DNA from: JAKASV01 sp964595035
GTDB taxonomy: Bacteria > Babelota > Babeliae > Babelales > Vermiphilaceae
Length of the DNA stretch: 8,256 nt
Direction: 5' to 3'
NCBI GenBank assembly: GCA_964595035.1
Contig: CAZQNW010000040.1
Coordinates: 1-8,256 of the forward strand
Both the position numbers and the translations under genes were made by a program. Positions 1 to 5,842 of this stretch are shown here, piece by piece. Within the stretch, counting starts at the first letter, position 1. Every line of letters begins with the position of its first letter. The notes under the pieces are model-generated. The model worked only from the letters and a program-made list of their open reading frames with translations, was not told where the DNA came from and searched no databases.

Positions 1-933
1 CTTATTTTCTTCTGTATATAATTCCGAAACGTTAAAATAATGAGATTTTAAGTCAGCGGCGATACTTGAGTGTAGCCCCCATCCTTGTTGAAGAAGTTCT
101 TGCATAAAGCTTGGAGATGGAACAAATTGCACGAGGCCATTTTGAATATTTTCGAATAGCGCGAGTGTTGACCATGCATAAGGGAATGTTAATATTCCTT
201 TAAAGCCTTTGAGGTCAAATGGGCCATTATATGTTCCATAATAAAATGGTATTTCATTATCACTGAGTATTTTTTTGAGTTTTTCTACCGAAATTCCTGT
301 AATTCTTGGGTGTACAAAAATCGTGTTTTGTTTGTCGATGGAACTTGGAATGTATGATTGATTGCCATAACGGAAATGGTCTTCACATCTACCAATTGGT
401 TTTATAGTGAATGTTCCGATATCTATTCCTTTTTTGGCAGCATAGATGTGTTCATATGCTGTATATGAGATAATACGTACGTTTGGTTGCTGTGTAGCTT
501 TTTTAAACAGATCATAATATTCTCTATCCGGATGTACACTATCAAAATAATCAAAACGATTACATATCCAGATGATCAATGGTTTTTTCCAGCCGTTTTG
601 TAAGAATATGCGAGATAATGGTGCGGTGTCGGAAGTTATTATTGCATCGAATTGGTCAAAATATTCTTTATGAAGATTCCATACTTTTTCAGCTCGTTCG
701 TGAGTTACATTATAAATAGCATTTCCTTTTGTGGAACCATCAAAGCGCGGTACATCGGATTGAATAAACCAAGAAGTGACGTTTAAACCAAGTTCTGCAC
801 TAACTGCTGCGAATTCTTCGATGCAACCTTTGTGAAAACTCATGTGAAGAATATTGTGTATGGGGGCTTGTTCGGCTAATGCAAGAGCATTTAAACATAA
901 TAACAGTGAAATTAACTGATTAATTATTTTCAT
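1..933 (-). CDS. Exported GT-B-like glycosyltransferase, C-terminus beyond the window
   Basis: This gene is open at the left edge: 311 codons run without a stop from ATG 931-933 to position 1. Residues 1-20 form a Sec signal peptide, with a short Lys start, a Leu-rich core and probable cleavage after ALALA. The mature part opens with an HMSFHKGC segment (30-37). It continues with a strand and loop reading ITSDTAPLSRIFL (99-111) and then LIIWICNRFDY (119-129). Near the visible end, an AWSTLALFENIQNG segment is followed by VQFVPS, which resembles the acceptor and donor-site loops of GT-B glycosyltransferases. No family was confirmed, so the enzyme class is an inference from fold-like pattern and context. 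The start overlaps the end of the upstream methyltransferase gene by 14 nt, so the two are probably translationally coupled. The RBS is a weak GAGAGAGA run lying inside the methyltransferase gene. Confidence 0.72.
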   Translation of the reverse strand, partial: MKIINQLISLLLCLNALALAEQAPIHNILHMSFHKGCIEEFAAVSAELGLNVTSWFIQSDVPRFDGSTKGNAIYNVTHERAEKVWNLHKEYFDQFDAIITSDTAPLSRIFLQNGWKKPLIIWICNRFDYFDSVHPDREYYDLFKKATQQPNVRIISYTAYEHIYAAKKGIDIGTFTIKPIGRCEDHFRYGNQSYIPSSIDKQNTIFVHPRITGISVEKLKKILSDNEIPFYYGTYNGPFDLKGFKGILTFPYAWSTLALFENIQNGLVQFVPSPSFMQELLQQGWGLHSSIAADLKSHYFNVSELYTEENK

Positions 934-1552
934 TGTTTCTCTCTCTACTAAAGTTTTTATTATTTTTATATCTATTTTGATTAAAACGTTTTTTTGGTAA
1001 TATTACACCGAATTTTTTCTCCCCATTTGATTCATAGATGGTATAAGGTTTGTTCAATTTGTGTGATACAGCAGTCAATAAGTGGTATTCTGCAATTCTA
1101 TTAACGTCGTCAAAAATCATGATTGTATTTGTATTGAATAGATACAAATTGGTATAGAATCCCCATCGTCCAATTGTACCTGTTGGGCCGTCTATTAAGA
1201 TGAGATCGTAGTGCGTAGGGAGTTCAGTACTTAATACTGATACGTCATACCAACCATGTCTAATGGGAGCATAAATGTAGTGAGTATTGTACTTGCCTAC
1301 CCATTGGGGATCATGTTCTATTGAATATACGGTATAATATTCTGAAAGTATTCCACTGGCCCAGCCACTTCCTAATTCAAGTATGGTTTTTCCTGTAGGT
1401 AGAACTTGTCGTATGTAATCAAATAATTCTTTATCTATGGACCACCCTCCGAAGTTCTTTAACAGATCTTGTTGTTTTATTGGGTAAGAACATATTGTAC
1501 AAAACAAAAATATAGTACAAAATCCTATAGTTTTTTTGAGTGATATGCTCAT
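920..1552 (-). CDS. Exported class I SAM-dependent methyltransferase-like protein
   Basis: The protein is 210 aa from the chosen ATG at 1552. Residues 1-22 look like a signal peptide or anchor (two Lys, then a hydrophobic run rich in Phe, Ile and Cys). The rest carries a Rossmann-type methyltransferase pattern: motif I ELGSG at 59-63 (SAM binding), an acidic strand end IEHD at 78-81 (ribose contact), DLILIDGP at 116-123, and an IFDDV strand at 146-150. The last 25 residues, from PKKR at 186-189, are rich in Asn, Lys and Arg. An in-frame ATG at 1585 would add 11 residues, but it lies at the predicted transcription start, whereas AGGAAA at 1559-1564 is well spaced for 1552. The gene leads an operon with the glycosyltransferase that overlaps its 3' end. 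The substrate is unknown; a sugar or glycan is suggested only by context. An exported SAM enzyme is unusual because SAM is cytosolic. Confidence 0.8.
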   Translation of the reverse strand: MSISLKKTIGFCTIFLFCTICSYPIKQQDLLKNFGGWSIDKELFDYIRQVLPTGKTILELGSGWASGILSEYYTVYSIEHDPQWVGKYNTHYIYAPIRHGWYDVSVLSTELPTHYDLILIDGPTGTIGRWGFYTNLYLFNTNTIMIFDDVNRIAEYHLLTAVSHKLNKPYTIYESNGEKKFGVILPKKRFNQNRYKNNKNFSRERNNENN

Positions 1553-1558
1553 GTATAC

Positions 1559-1564
1559 TTTCCT
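1559..1564 (-). promoter_or_regulatory. RBS deciding the methyltransferase start
   Basis: AGGAAA on the minus strand, 6 nt before ATG 1552. The alternative upstream ATG at 1585 has no comparable site. Confidence 0.7.
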
Positions 1565-1591
1565 TTCTTTTATGTATATGAACATACCTTA

Positions 1592-1620
1592 CTAATACAA
1601 TAGATTCTTTCAGGATTCAA
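1592..1620 (-). promoter_or_regulatory. Candidate sigma70 promoter for methyltransferase-glycosyltransferase operon
   Basis: On the minus strand, TTGAAT (1615-1620, 4/6 to consensus) is followed after 17 nt by TATTAG (1592-1597, 4/6). Transcription would start near 1585, leaving a leader of about 30 nt before the 1552 start. The match is moderate and was found by eye. Confidence 0.4.
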
Positions 1621-1638
1621 GTTAATGTTTTTAGATAT

Positions 1639-1667
1639 TTGCATAAGACGAGGAAACTTGTTATATG
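1639..1667 (+). promoter_or_regulatory. Weak candidate promoter for the two-domain glycosyltransferase
   Basis: TTGCAT at 1639-1644 is followed after 17 nt by TATATG at 1662-1667, in the 200-nt divergent region between 1552 and 1753. A better -10 hexamer, TATAAC at 1736-1741, is nearby, but transcription from it would begin at or after the Shine-Dalgarno site. The call is therefore weak. Confidence 0.22.
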
Positions 1668-1752
1668 TAGCGATAGGTATTTGCATGAGTTAAAAGGAGT
1701 GTGTAGTAAAAATTGTTGAAGTGATATTGTTGGTATATAACTTGGAGAGAAA

Positions 1753-3201
1753 ATGAAGTTTCTGATTAAGCAAATTTCATGTATTGTGTTTTTTTTAGGC
1801 GTATCTGTATATACGGATAGCTTGGCGATTGAAGAGAAACCAATCGTTATTCTTATAACGTCGTATAATAATGAACGTTGGGTTGAGCGCAATCTGCAGT
1901 CTGTTTTTGTACAGAAATATGATAATTACCGTGTTATCTACGTAGATGATTGTTCGACAGACAAGACTTTTGAATGTGCAAGTAAACAAGTCGAAATACA
2001 TAAGCAGCAGCATCGCTTTACTATAATTCATAATGATGAACGACGTAATGCTATGGCTAATTTTTATACAGCTATTCATTCATGCGCAGATAATGAAATA
2101 GTAGTAACGCTTGATGGCGATGATTGGCTTGCCCATGATCAGGTGCTATCAAAGATAAATGAAGCTTATAGTCATAATGATATTTGGTTTACTTATGGGC
2201 AATATCAATGTTTTCCATCAGGGCAACCTGGTGATGTTAATAGATCATTTCCTCAGTATATTGTAGACAATAATATGTTTCGCAAATATTGGTATTTTCC
2301 TGTCTCGCATTTGCGCACACATTATGCATGGCTTTTTAAATTAGTTGCTCTCAAAGATTTTTTATATGATGATTATTATTATGCTATGACATCAGATAAA
2401 GCGATGTTAGCTCCTATGATTGAGATGGCTTCGCGAGGTCATTTTATGCAGTTACATGATGTGCTTTATATATATAATACAAGTAACCCAATTAGTGATG
2501 GTGCTGTGAATGTGCGTTTGCAGACTGATTTACGGGATTATATTTTAGCACAAAAGGAATACGGTCCTTTGCAAGCTCCTCAACATGTAGAGAGTTTTGA
2601 TGAGTATGACCATACAACGGTACTTATGTTAATAGATGAACCGTCACGCTCTGTTTCTTCTGCATTATTTAAGAATATTGAGTCTTTGCATGCGATCTAT
2701 GCATTAGTTCCTCAGACTTGTGAGGGATCTGTTCAGATGGATGCGACTATACAGACTCTATATTATGAGAATAACGAATTTCTTAAAGCTTTATCTCAGT
2801 GTATTAATAATATTGATAGTCGCTATATATTGTTGGTCAAAGCGTCTGATTATATTGAATGTGATGTAAATCTTATAGATGCAATGCGCTTATTAAAAAA
2901 GACTCATACTGATTTGTTTTATTTTTCATTGGCTCAAAGTGATGTGAATGCGTACAAGCGTTCTCGTTTACCTAAGGTTGATCTTATTGCTCCTGTATAT
3001 GCATGGTATTCAGATAACAAAACGGATACGTGGACTATTCCCGTATTTAATATGACATTGTGGAATAAGGCATTATTGCAAAAAGCATTGTCTGTTATTG
3101 GCAATATGACTGATTATACATCAGTAGAAAGCTCTGTTGCACAGTGGCTTGAACATGCGCATACGCTTGGACTTATGTATACAACAACATGTGTAAAATA
3201 A
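1753..3201 (+). CDS. Exported two-domain GT2-type glycosyltransferase
   Basis: The 482-aa product starts at ATG 1753, behind GGAGAG at 1744-1749. Residues 1-25 are a signal peptide ending SLA. Residues 30 to about 270 form a family 2 (GT-A fold) catalytic domain: strand VILITSYNNE (32-41), nucleotide-binding DDCSTD (65-70), metal-binding DGDDW (121-125), an HLRTHYAWLF segment (186-195), TSDKAM (213-218) and a YNTSNP segment (241-246) near the end. The C-terminal part, 287-482, resembles a second GT-A-like domain. It has a YILL strand at 358-361 followed by KASDY where a DD or DxD metal site would be expected, and a YAWYSDNKTDTW segment (416-427) like one in the convergent neighbour. It may be an inactive or acceptor-binding domain. 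Sugar donor and acceptor are unknown. GT2 enzymes normally act with the active site in the cytosol, so the signal peptide is the odd feature. Confidence 0.88.
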   Translation: MKFLIKQISCIVFFLGVSVYTDSLAIEEKPIVILITSYNNERWVERNLQSVFVQKYDNYRVIYVDDCSTDKTFECASKQVEIHKQQHRFTIIHNDERRNAMANFYTAIHSCADNEIVVTLDGDDWLAHDQVLSKINEAYSHNDIWFTYGQYQCFPSGQPGDVNRSFPQYIVDNNMFRKYWYFPVSHLRTHYAWLFKLVALKDFLYDDYYYAMTSDKAMLAPMIEMASRGHFMQLHDVLYIYNTSNPISDGAVNVRLQTDLRDYILAQKEYGPLQAPQHVESFDEYDHTTVLMLIDEPSRSVSSALFKNIESLHAIYALVPQTCEGSVQMDATIQTLYYENNEFLKALSQCINNIDSRYILLVKASDYIECDVNLIDAMRLLKKTHTDLFYFSLAQSDVNAYKRSRLPKVDLIAPVYAWYSDNKTDTWTIPVFNMTLWNKALLQKALSVIGNMTDYTSVESSVAQWLEHAHTLGLMYTTTCVK

Positions 3202-3207
3202 CGGGTT

Positions 3208-4101
3208 TTATCGTTGTACAAAGGTCAGTTCATATTCCATGTGGCTTGATGTATTGAGAATGCCACTAAGCGGTTTAATATCAATTTTTTTGCCGGACTC
3301 GAATAATTCAAGTAATTCGAGTGTATTCCAAGAGTTCATAAAATTATTTTGATAATCATGTTGTACACGATTTACCGGAATATTGACAATAATTGAATGC
3401 TCAAAGCAAAGCCCTGTTTTGTGAAGTATGTGTCCTGCTATTCCTGCCCATGCAGCCTCTAGTGTGTTTGGGTTGCTATAAGAAATATTACTAAGGTCTG
3501 GCATAATAGCATCTTTGCGATAGAGGGTCATATCAACATTGTTGGGATAGCCCCAGTCAAAGGTACCATTGCGCAATGTCCAGCTATACATGTCTGTGTC
3601 GATTGGTTGTAACGGTGGCAAGGGGGAATGTTTTTTATGTGGGTAACTATAATTCAGGTGTGTTCCAAGACGTAAGAAAAAGGCGTAAGCATTATATGTT
3701 TGCAGCGCTTGAGCGCAGTAGTTCAGATCAGCATAATTCTTTACAATAATATCATCAGGAGCAAACAGGATATAATTACTTGTTCCAGCATTGCAGGCCT
3801 GTAAAAATAATGGTTTAAAATCTTGACTAGGGTTGTTTCCTTGTTTCAAAAAGTTAACCTTTGGAAATTGCTTGTATACTTCTTGGTATGATTGTTCAAA
3901 CCTTGAGTTTGATGCTCTATAAAGTACCGTTATACGTTCAATGCCTTTAAGGTATTGTTCTGTAGATTCAAGTAATGCGTATAATTGCATGGGGCGGTCA
4001 TAGGAAAATATCACGAAGTCGGCAGCTTGGATCTGTGATAGATGGAGCAGGGTTAATGCTGTGTAATATAGGAAAATTTTATTGAATGCGTTCATTATCA
4101 T
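3208..4101 (-). CDS. Exported GT-A-like glycosyltransferase
   Basis: The product is 297 aa from ATG 4101, or 295 aa from ATG 4095. AAAGGA lies 3 nt before the first and 9 nt before the second, so either start is possible. Residues 1-26 are a signal peptide (hydrophobic run, then SQIQA). The mature chain begins with a DFVIFSYDRP strand and loop (28-37), typical of the first beta strand of GT-A enzymes. YILFAPDD (110-117) gives a strand ending in a double Asp likely to bind metal and donor sugar. MYSWTLRNGTFDWGYP (171-186) and DMTLYRK (190-196) follow. The C-terminus has LLELFESG and a HMEYELTF end. No exact family is recognised; the glycosyltransferase assignment is inferred. It is convergent with the two-domain glycosyltransferase, 6 nt apart, and lies 125 nt downstream of tRNA-Ser(UGA) on the same strand with no clear terminator between. 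Confidence 0.75.
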   Translation of the reverse strand: MIMNAFNKIFLYYTALTLLHLSQIQAADFVIFSYDRPMQLYALLESTEQYLKGIERITVLYRASNSRFEQSYQEVYKQFPKVNFLKQGNNPSQDFKPLFLQACNAGTSNYILFAPDDIIVKNYADLNYCAQALQTYNAYAFFLRLGTHLNYSYPHKKHSPLPPLQPIDTDMYSWTLRNGTFDWGYPNNVDMTLYRKDAIMPDLSNISYSNPNTLEAAWAGIAGHILHKTGLCFEHSIIVNIPVNRVQHDYQNNFMNSWNTLELLELFESGKKIDIKPLSGILNTSSHMEYELTFVQR

Positions 4102-4226
4102 ATATCCTTTATGTGTATGTTAATACTTTGTATGTATCTTAACAATTTAATTGTGTATGGCAAATATTTAGGTTGGTAAGTGTGAAAATTTATGAGTTGA
4201 ATTGATGTTGAGGCATGAAAATAAAC
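4102..4226 (-). other. Leader between tRNA-Ser(UGA) and the GT-A-like gene
   Basis: This AT-rich spacer has no convincing terminator after the tRNA and no strong promoter, so the glycosyltransferase may be read from the tRNA promoter or from a weak local one. It contains a 13-nt dyad, ACAATTTAATTGT, at 4142-4154, whose role, if any, is unknown. Confidence 0.3.
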
Positions 4227-4318
4227 TGGAGGAGAGGAAGGGATTCGAACCCTTGATCCCGATCTCTCGAGATAACGGTTTTCAAGACCGCCGCATTAGA
4301 CCGCTCTGCCACCTCTCC
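4227..4318 (-). tRNA. tRNA-Ser(UGA)
   Basis: The gene is 92 nt including an encoded CCA (4227-4229). The acceptor stem GGAGAGG/CCTCTCC is fully paired. The D stem is short (GCA/TGC). The anticodon arm is GCGGT, loop CTTGAAA, ACCGT, giving anticodon TGA. A long variable arm marks it as class II (Ser), and the T arm is AAGGG, TTCGAAT, CCCTT. The discriminator base at 4230 reads as U, whereas bacterial tRNA-Ser normally has G73; the second tRNA-Ser in this window does have G. Confidence 0.95.
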
Positions 4319-4333
4319 GAAACATATATATTA

Positions 4334-4362
4334 AGCATATAAATTCTTTGCTTTTTTGGCAA
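4334..4362 (-). promoter_or_regulatory. Candidate promoter for tRNA-Ser(UGA)
   Basis: On the minus strand, TTGCCA (4357-4362, 5/6) and TATGCT (4334-4339, 4/6) are 17 nt apart. The start would fall near 4327, about 9 nt before the mature 5' end. Confidence 0.4.
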
Positions 4363-4375
4363 ATAAATTTAGAGG

Positions 4376-4405
4376 TTGAGAGGAATTGGGTAATTAGTGT
4401 ATAGT
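4376..4405 (+). promoter_or_regulatory. Sigma70 promoter for the first DUF167 gene
   Basis: TTGAGA (4376-4381, 5/6) is followed after 18 nt by TATAGT (4400-4405, 5/6). Transcription should start near 4412. This rules against the GTG at 4397 as a start codon and supports ATG 4451. Confidence 0.6.
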
Positions 4406-4440
4406 TCAATTGATGTTGCTTGGGTCAACCATAAGGCTGA

Positions 4441-4447
4441 AGGAGAG
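4441..4447 (+). promoter_or_regulatory. RBS deciding the start of the first DUF167 gene
   Basis: AGGAGAG, with the AGGAG core 5 nt before ATG 4451. The upstream in-frame GTG at 4397 lacks such a site. Confidence 0.75.
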
Positions 4448-4450
4448 ATT

Positions 4451-4729
4451 ATGGCTTTGCATCCCCTGGTTATCGATATACATGTTGTTAAAGAAGGTGT
4501 TGGTAGTGGTTGGTTTATAGAACCGTCAGGATCCTTGAAAGTTCATCATAAAGAACCAGAAAGTCGCAGTGCCAATGAGTTTATTATTAAAACCTTGGCT
4601 GAAGCTCTAGGTGTCTCCCTGAGCAAAATTACGATAGTTCATGGCGAAGAAGAGCGTATAAAGCGCGTAAAAATTGGCAAAGATGTTACCAAAGAACAAC
4701 TAATCGAAATTCTTGGGGCGAAAAAATAG
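4451..4729 (+). CDS. DUF167 (YggU/UPF0235) family protein, copy 1
   Basis: This is a 92-aa cytosolic protein, the usual size for the family. It shows the DUF167 pattern: a beta strand pair, then SGSLKVHHKEP (26-36), the signature Ala-Asn of RSANEFIIKTLAEAL (39-53), and the VHGEEERIKR segment (63-72), equivalent to the family's Gly, Arg and Lys motif. The family is widespread and small, with known structures but no settled biochemical function, so none is assigned. ATG 4451 is preferred over an in-frame GTG at 4397 because of the RBS and the promoter position. The gene stands alone between two minus-strand tRNA transcripts and converges on tRNA-Arg. A diverged paralogue lies 1.1 kb downstream. 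Confidence 0.87.
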   Translation: MALHPLVIDIHVVKEGVGSGWFIEPSGSLKVHHKEPESRSANEFIIKTLAEALGVSLSKITIVHGEEERIKRVKIGKDVTKEQLIEILGAKK

Positions 4730-4786
4730 CATAAAAACAAGATTTATTTTTTATAATGTGTTTTGTATTAAAAATACAGAAAAAAG

Positions 4787-4863
4787 TGGTGCGCCTAAAA
4801 GGAGTCGAACCTTTAACCTTCAGATCCGTAGTCTGACGCTCTATCCAGTTGAGCTATAGGCGC
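4787..4863 (-). tRNA. tRNA-Arg(ACG)
   Basis: The gene is 77 nt with encoded CCA (4787-4789). The acceptor stem is GCGCCTA/TAGGCGC with discriminator A. The anticodon arm is TCAGA, loop CTACGGA, TCTGA, giving anticodon ACG (A34 expected to become inosine by TadA, reading CGU, CGC and CGA). The T arm is AAAGG, TTCGACT, CCTTT. It lies 15 nt downstream of tRNA-Ser(GCU) on the same strand, so both are probably on one transcript. No clear terminator follows. Confidence 0.96.
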
Positions 4864-4878
4864 ATTTCAATGCTTTTA

Positions 4879-4971
4879 TGGCGGAGAGAGAGGGATTCGA
4901 ACCCTCGCAACCGGTTTTACCCGATTTCTTGCTTAGCAGGCAAGCGCTTTAAGCCACTCAGCCATCTCTCC
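4879..4971 (-). tRNA. tRNA-Ser(GCU)
   Basis: The gene is 93 nt with encoded CCA (4879-4881). The acceptor stem is GGAGAGA/TCTCTCC with discriminator G, as expected for serine. The anticodon arm is CTTGC, loop CTGCTAA, GCAAG, giving anticodon GCT. A long class II variable arm is present and the T arm is GAGGG, TTCGAAT, CCCTC. It is the first gene of a tRNA-Ser, tRNA-Arg pair. Confidence 0.96.
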
Positions 4972-5032
4972 ACTACTATATCAAACTGATAGATAAATGC
5001 TAGAAAAATCAAAACATTTATACAACAAAGAC

Positions 5033-5061
5033 ATTATAACTGGTTTTAAAGATTTTGCCTA
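5033..5061 (-). promoter_or_regulatory. Promoter for the tRNA-Ser(GCU), tRNA-Arg operon
   Basis: On the minus strand, a perfect TATAAT (5033-5038) is preceded at 17 nt by TAGGCA (5056-5061, 4/6). The predicted start near 5026 gives a leader of about 55 nt to be removed before the mature 5' end. Confidence 0.55.
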
Positions 5062-5189
5062 GGTTAAAGTTGTATTAAATTTTTGTTTCTTGGATAGTAA
5101 AGCTTTGTATGTTGTATATTTTGTTAAATATGTCTTCATTTATTGAAAAATAAATATGTTTGAGATTATAAATTTAAAATAGCGATATA

Positions 5190-5219
5190 TTGATTTATTA
5201 TTTTGGTATTTGTTATAAT
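5190..5219 (+). promoter_or_regulatory. Strong extended -10 promoter for the small secreted protein
   Basis: TTGATT (5190-5195, 4/6) is followed after 18 nt by a perfect TATAAT (5214-5219), preceded by TG one base upstream, which is the extended -10 form. Transcription would start near 5226, only 7 nt before ATG 5233, which favours the GTG start at 5275. Confidence 0.65.
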
Positions 5220-5260
5220 AACAACGTAGAGTATGGTAATGTCTGTTTGTTCTTGGAAAA

Positions 5261-5267
5261 AGGAAGG
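5261..5267 (+). promoter_or_regulatory. RBS deciding a GTG start
   Basis: AGGAAGG lies 7 nt before GTG 5275. The ATGs at 5233 and 5239 have no comparable site and would place charged residues before the signal peptide. Confidence 0.7.
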
Positions 5268-5274
5268 GTTTACT

Positions 5275-5700
5275 GTGAACAGAAAAATGTTATTAAGTTT
5301 AGGTGCAATCGCTCTCTTGGGGGCGATGCAAGTTTTGGCATATACGCACAAGGTAATAAATACGACAGAATATCCTGCTAGAGTGCTTTTCGGATATGTT
5401 GCATGTAAGGACGATTATAGGGAGGTTGCTCCTGGTGATACGGTTGCGAATGATGGTAAGCTGTGTATTATTAGTAAGATTAGTGCTGTGATTAAATACT
5501 CCGGGCTTCCTCAATCGGCAATAGATTTATTTAGTACAGTTACAACAAAAGAAGTTGATATGCAGAAGATGCTTAAACTTGCTCAGCCAAGGGATATTGA
5601 AACTAAATATAATTATACAGGTCCATATACCGGAAGTGCTACATGGATTATCTATGGTAGCCCATTATATGGCTTTGGTATTACACGCAAAGTTGATTAA
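5275..5700 (+). CDS. Small secreted protein of unknown function
   Basis: The product is 141 aa from GTG 5275, chosen for its RBS, promoter position and a classic signal peptide: NRK at the start, hydrophobic LLSLGAIALLGAM, and probable cleavage after VLA at residue 22. The mature protein is about 119 aa. It begins with an NTTEYPARVLFGYVAC strand region, has two cysteines (44 and 64) that could form a disulphide, and ends with a Gly, Tyr and aromatic-rich YTGPYTGSATWIIYG segment followed by GFGITRKVD. It appears mostly beta. No family was recognised and no catalytic motif is evident. The gene is monocistronic, with its own strong promoter and terminator, which suggests substantial expression. 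Export to the periplasm, surface or host is inferred only from the signal peptide. Confidence 0.78.
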   Translation: MNRKMLLSLGAIALLGAMQVLAYTHKVINTTEYPARVLFGYVACKDDYREVAPGDTVANDGKLCIISKISAVIKYSGLPQSAIDLFSTVTTKEVDMQKMLKLAQPRDIETKYNYTGPYTGSATWIIYGSPLYGFGITRKVD

Positions 5701-5714
5701 GATTTAAAATTATT

Positions 5715-5767
5715 AGAAAGAGCTCAGGCAATTGATGTTGTCTGTTGTCTGGGCTCTTTCTCTTTTT
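5715..5767 (+). terminator. Rho-independent terminator of the small secreted protein gene
   Basis: A 16-bp stem (5715-5730 with 5746-5761, two G-U pairs) with a 15-nt loop is followed by a C and five T residues. It begins 15 nt after the stop codon and isolates this gene from the DUF167-gspF unit. Confidence 0.88.
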
Positions 5768-5794
5768 GTTGGATCAAGCTGTAGTTTTATTACG

Positions 5795-5800
5795 TATAAT
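5795..5800 (+). promoter_or_regulatory. -10 element for the DUF167-gspF operon
   Basis: A perfect TATAAT just after the terminator. The nearest -35-like hexamer, TTGGAT at 5769-5774, is 20 nt away, which is too far, so the promoter may be weak or need an activator. The expected start is near 5807, about 36 nt before the gene. Confidence 0.42.
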
Positions 5801-5842
5801 TTGCTATTGTAGGATCAGTATGTGTAGTTTATTGAGGTTAAT

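Larger units (their letters stand above)
4972..5274. other. Divergent intergenic region
   Basis: This is 303 nt of very AT-rich DNA between tRNA-Ser(GCU) and the small secreted protein gene. It holds the minus-strand tRNA promoter and the plus-strand promoter listed separately. Short open frames inside it have no good RBS and no protein-like composition, and nothing else is recognised. Confidence 0.6.

Noticed and set aside
1736..1741. TATAAC as -10 of the GT2 gene
   Set aside because: The implied transcription start is at about 1748, which would remove the Shine-Dalgarno site at 1744-1749.
1617..2079. Two overlapping minus-strand open frames of 91 and 94 codons
   Set aside because: They lie largely antisense to the well-supported GT2 gene, have no Shine-Dalgarno site of note and show no protein-family pattern.
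4397..4450. GTG-initiated 18-residue extension of DUF167 copy 1
   Set aside because: It lies upstream of the predicted transcription start, lacks an RBS and does not fit the family's N-terminus.
4765..4777. Hairpin GTATT, AAA, AATAC between DUF167 copy 1 and tRNA-Arg as a terminator
   Set aside because: Only 5 AT-rich base pairs and no T run directly after the stem on either strand.
4227..4971. CRISPR-like repetition of GGATTCGAACCC
   Set aside because: The shared word is the conserved T-loop region of the two tRNA-Ser genes.
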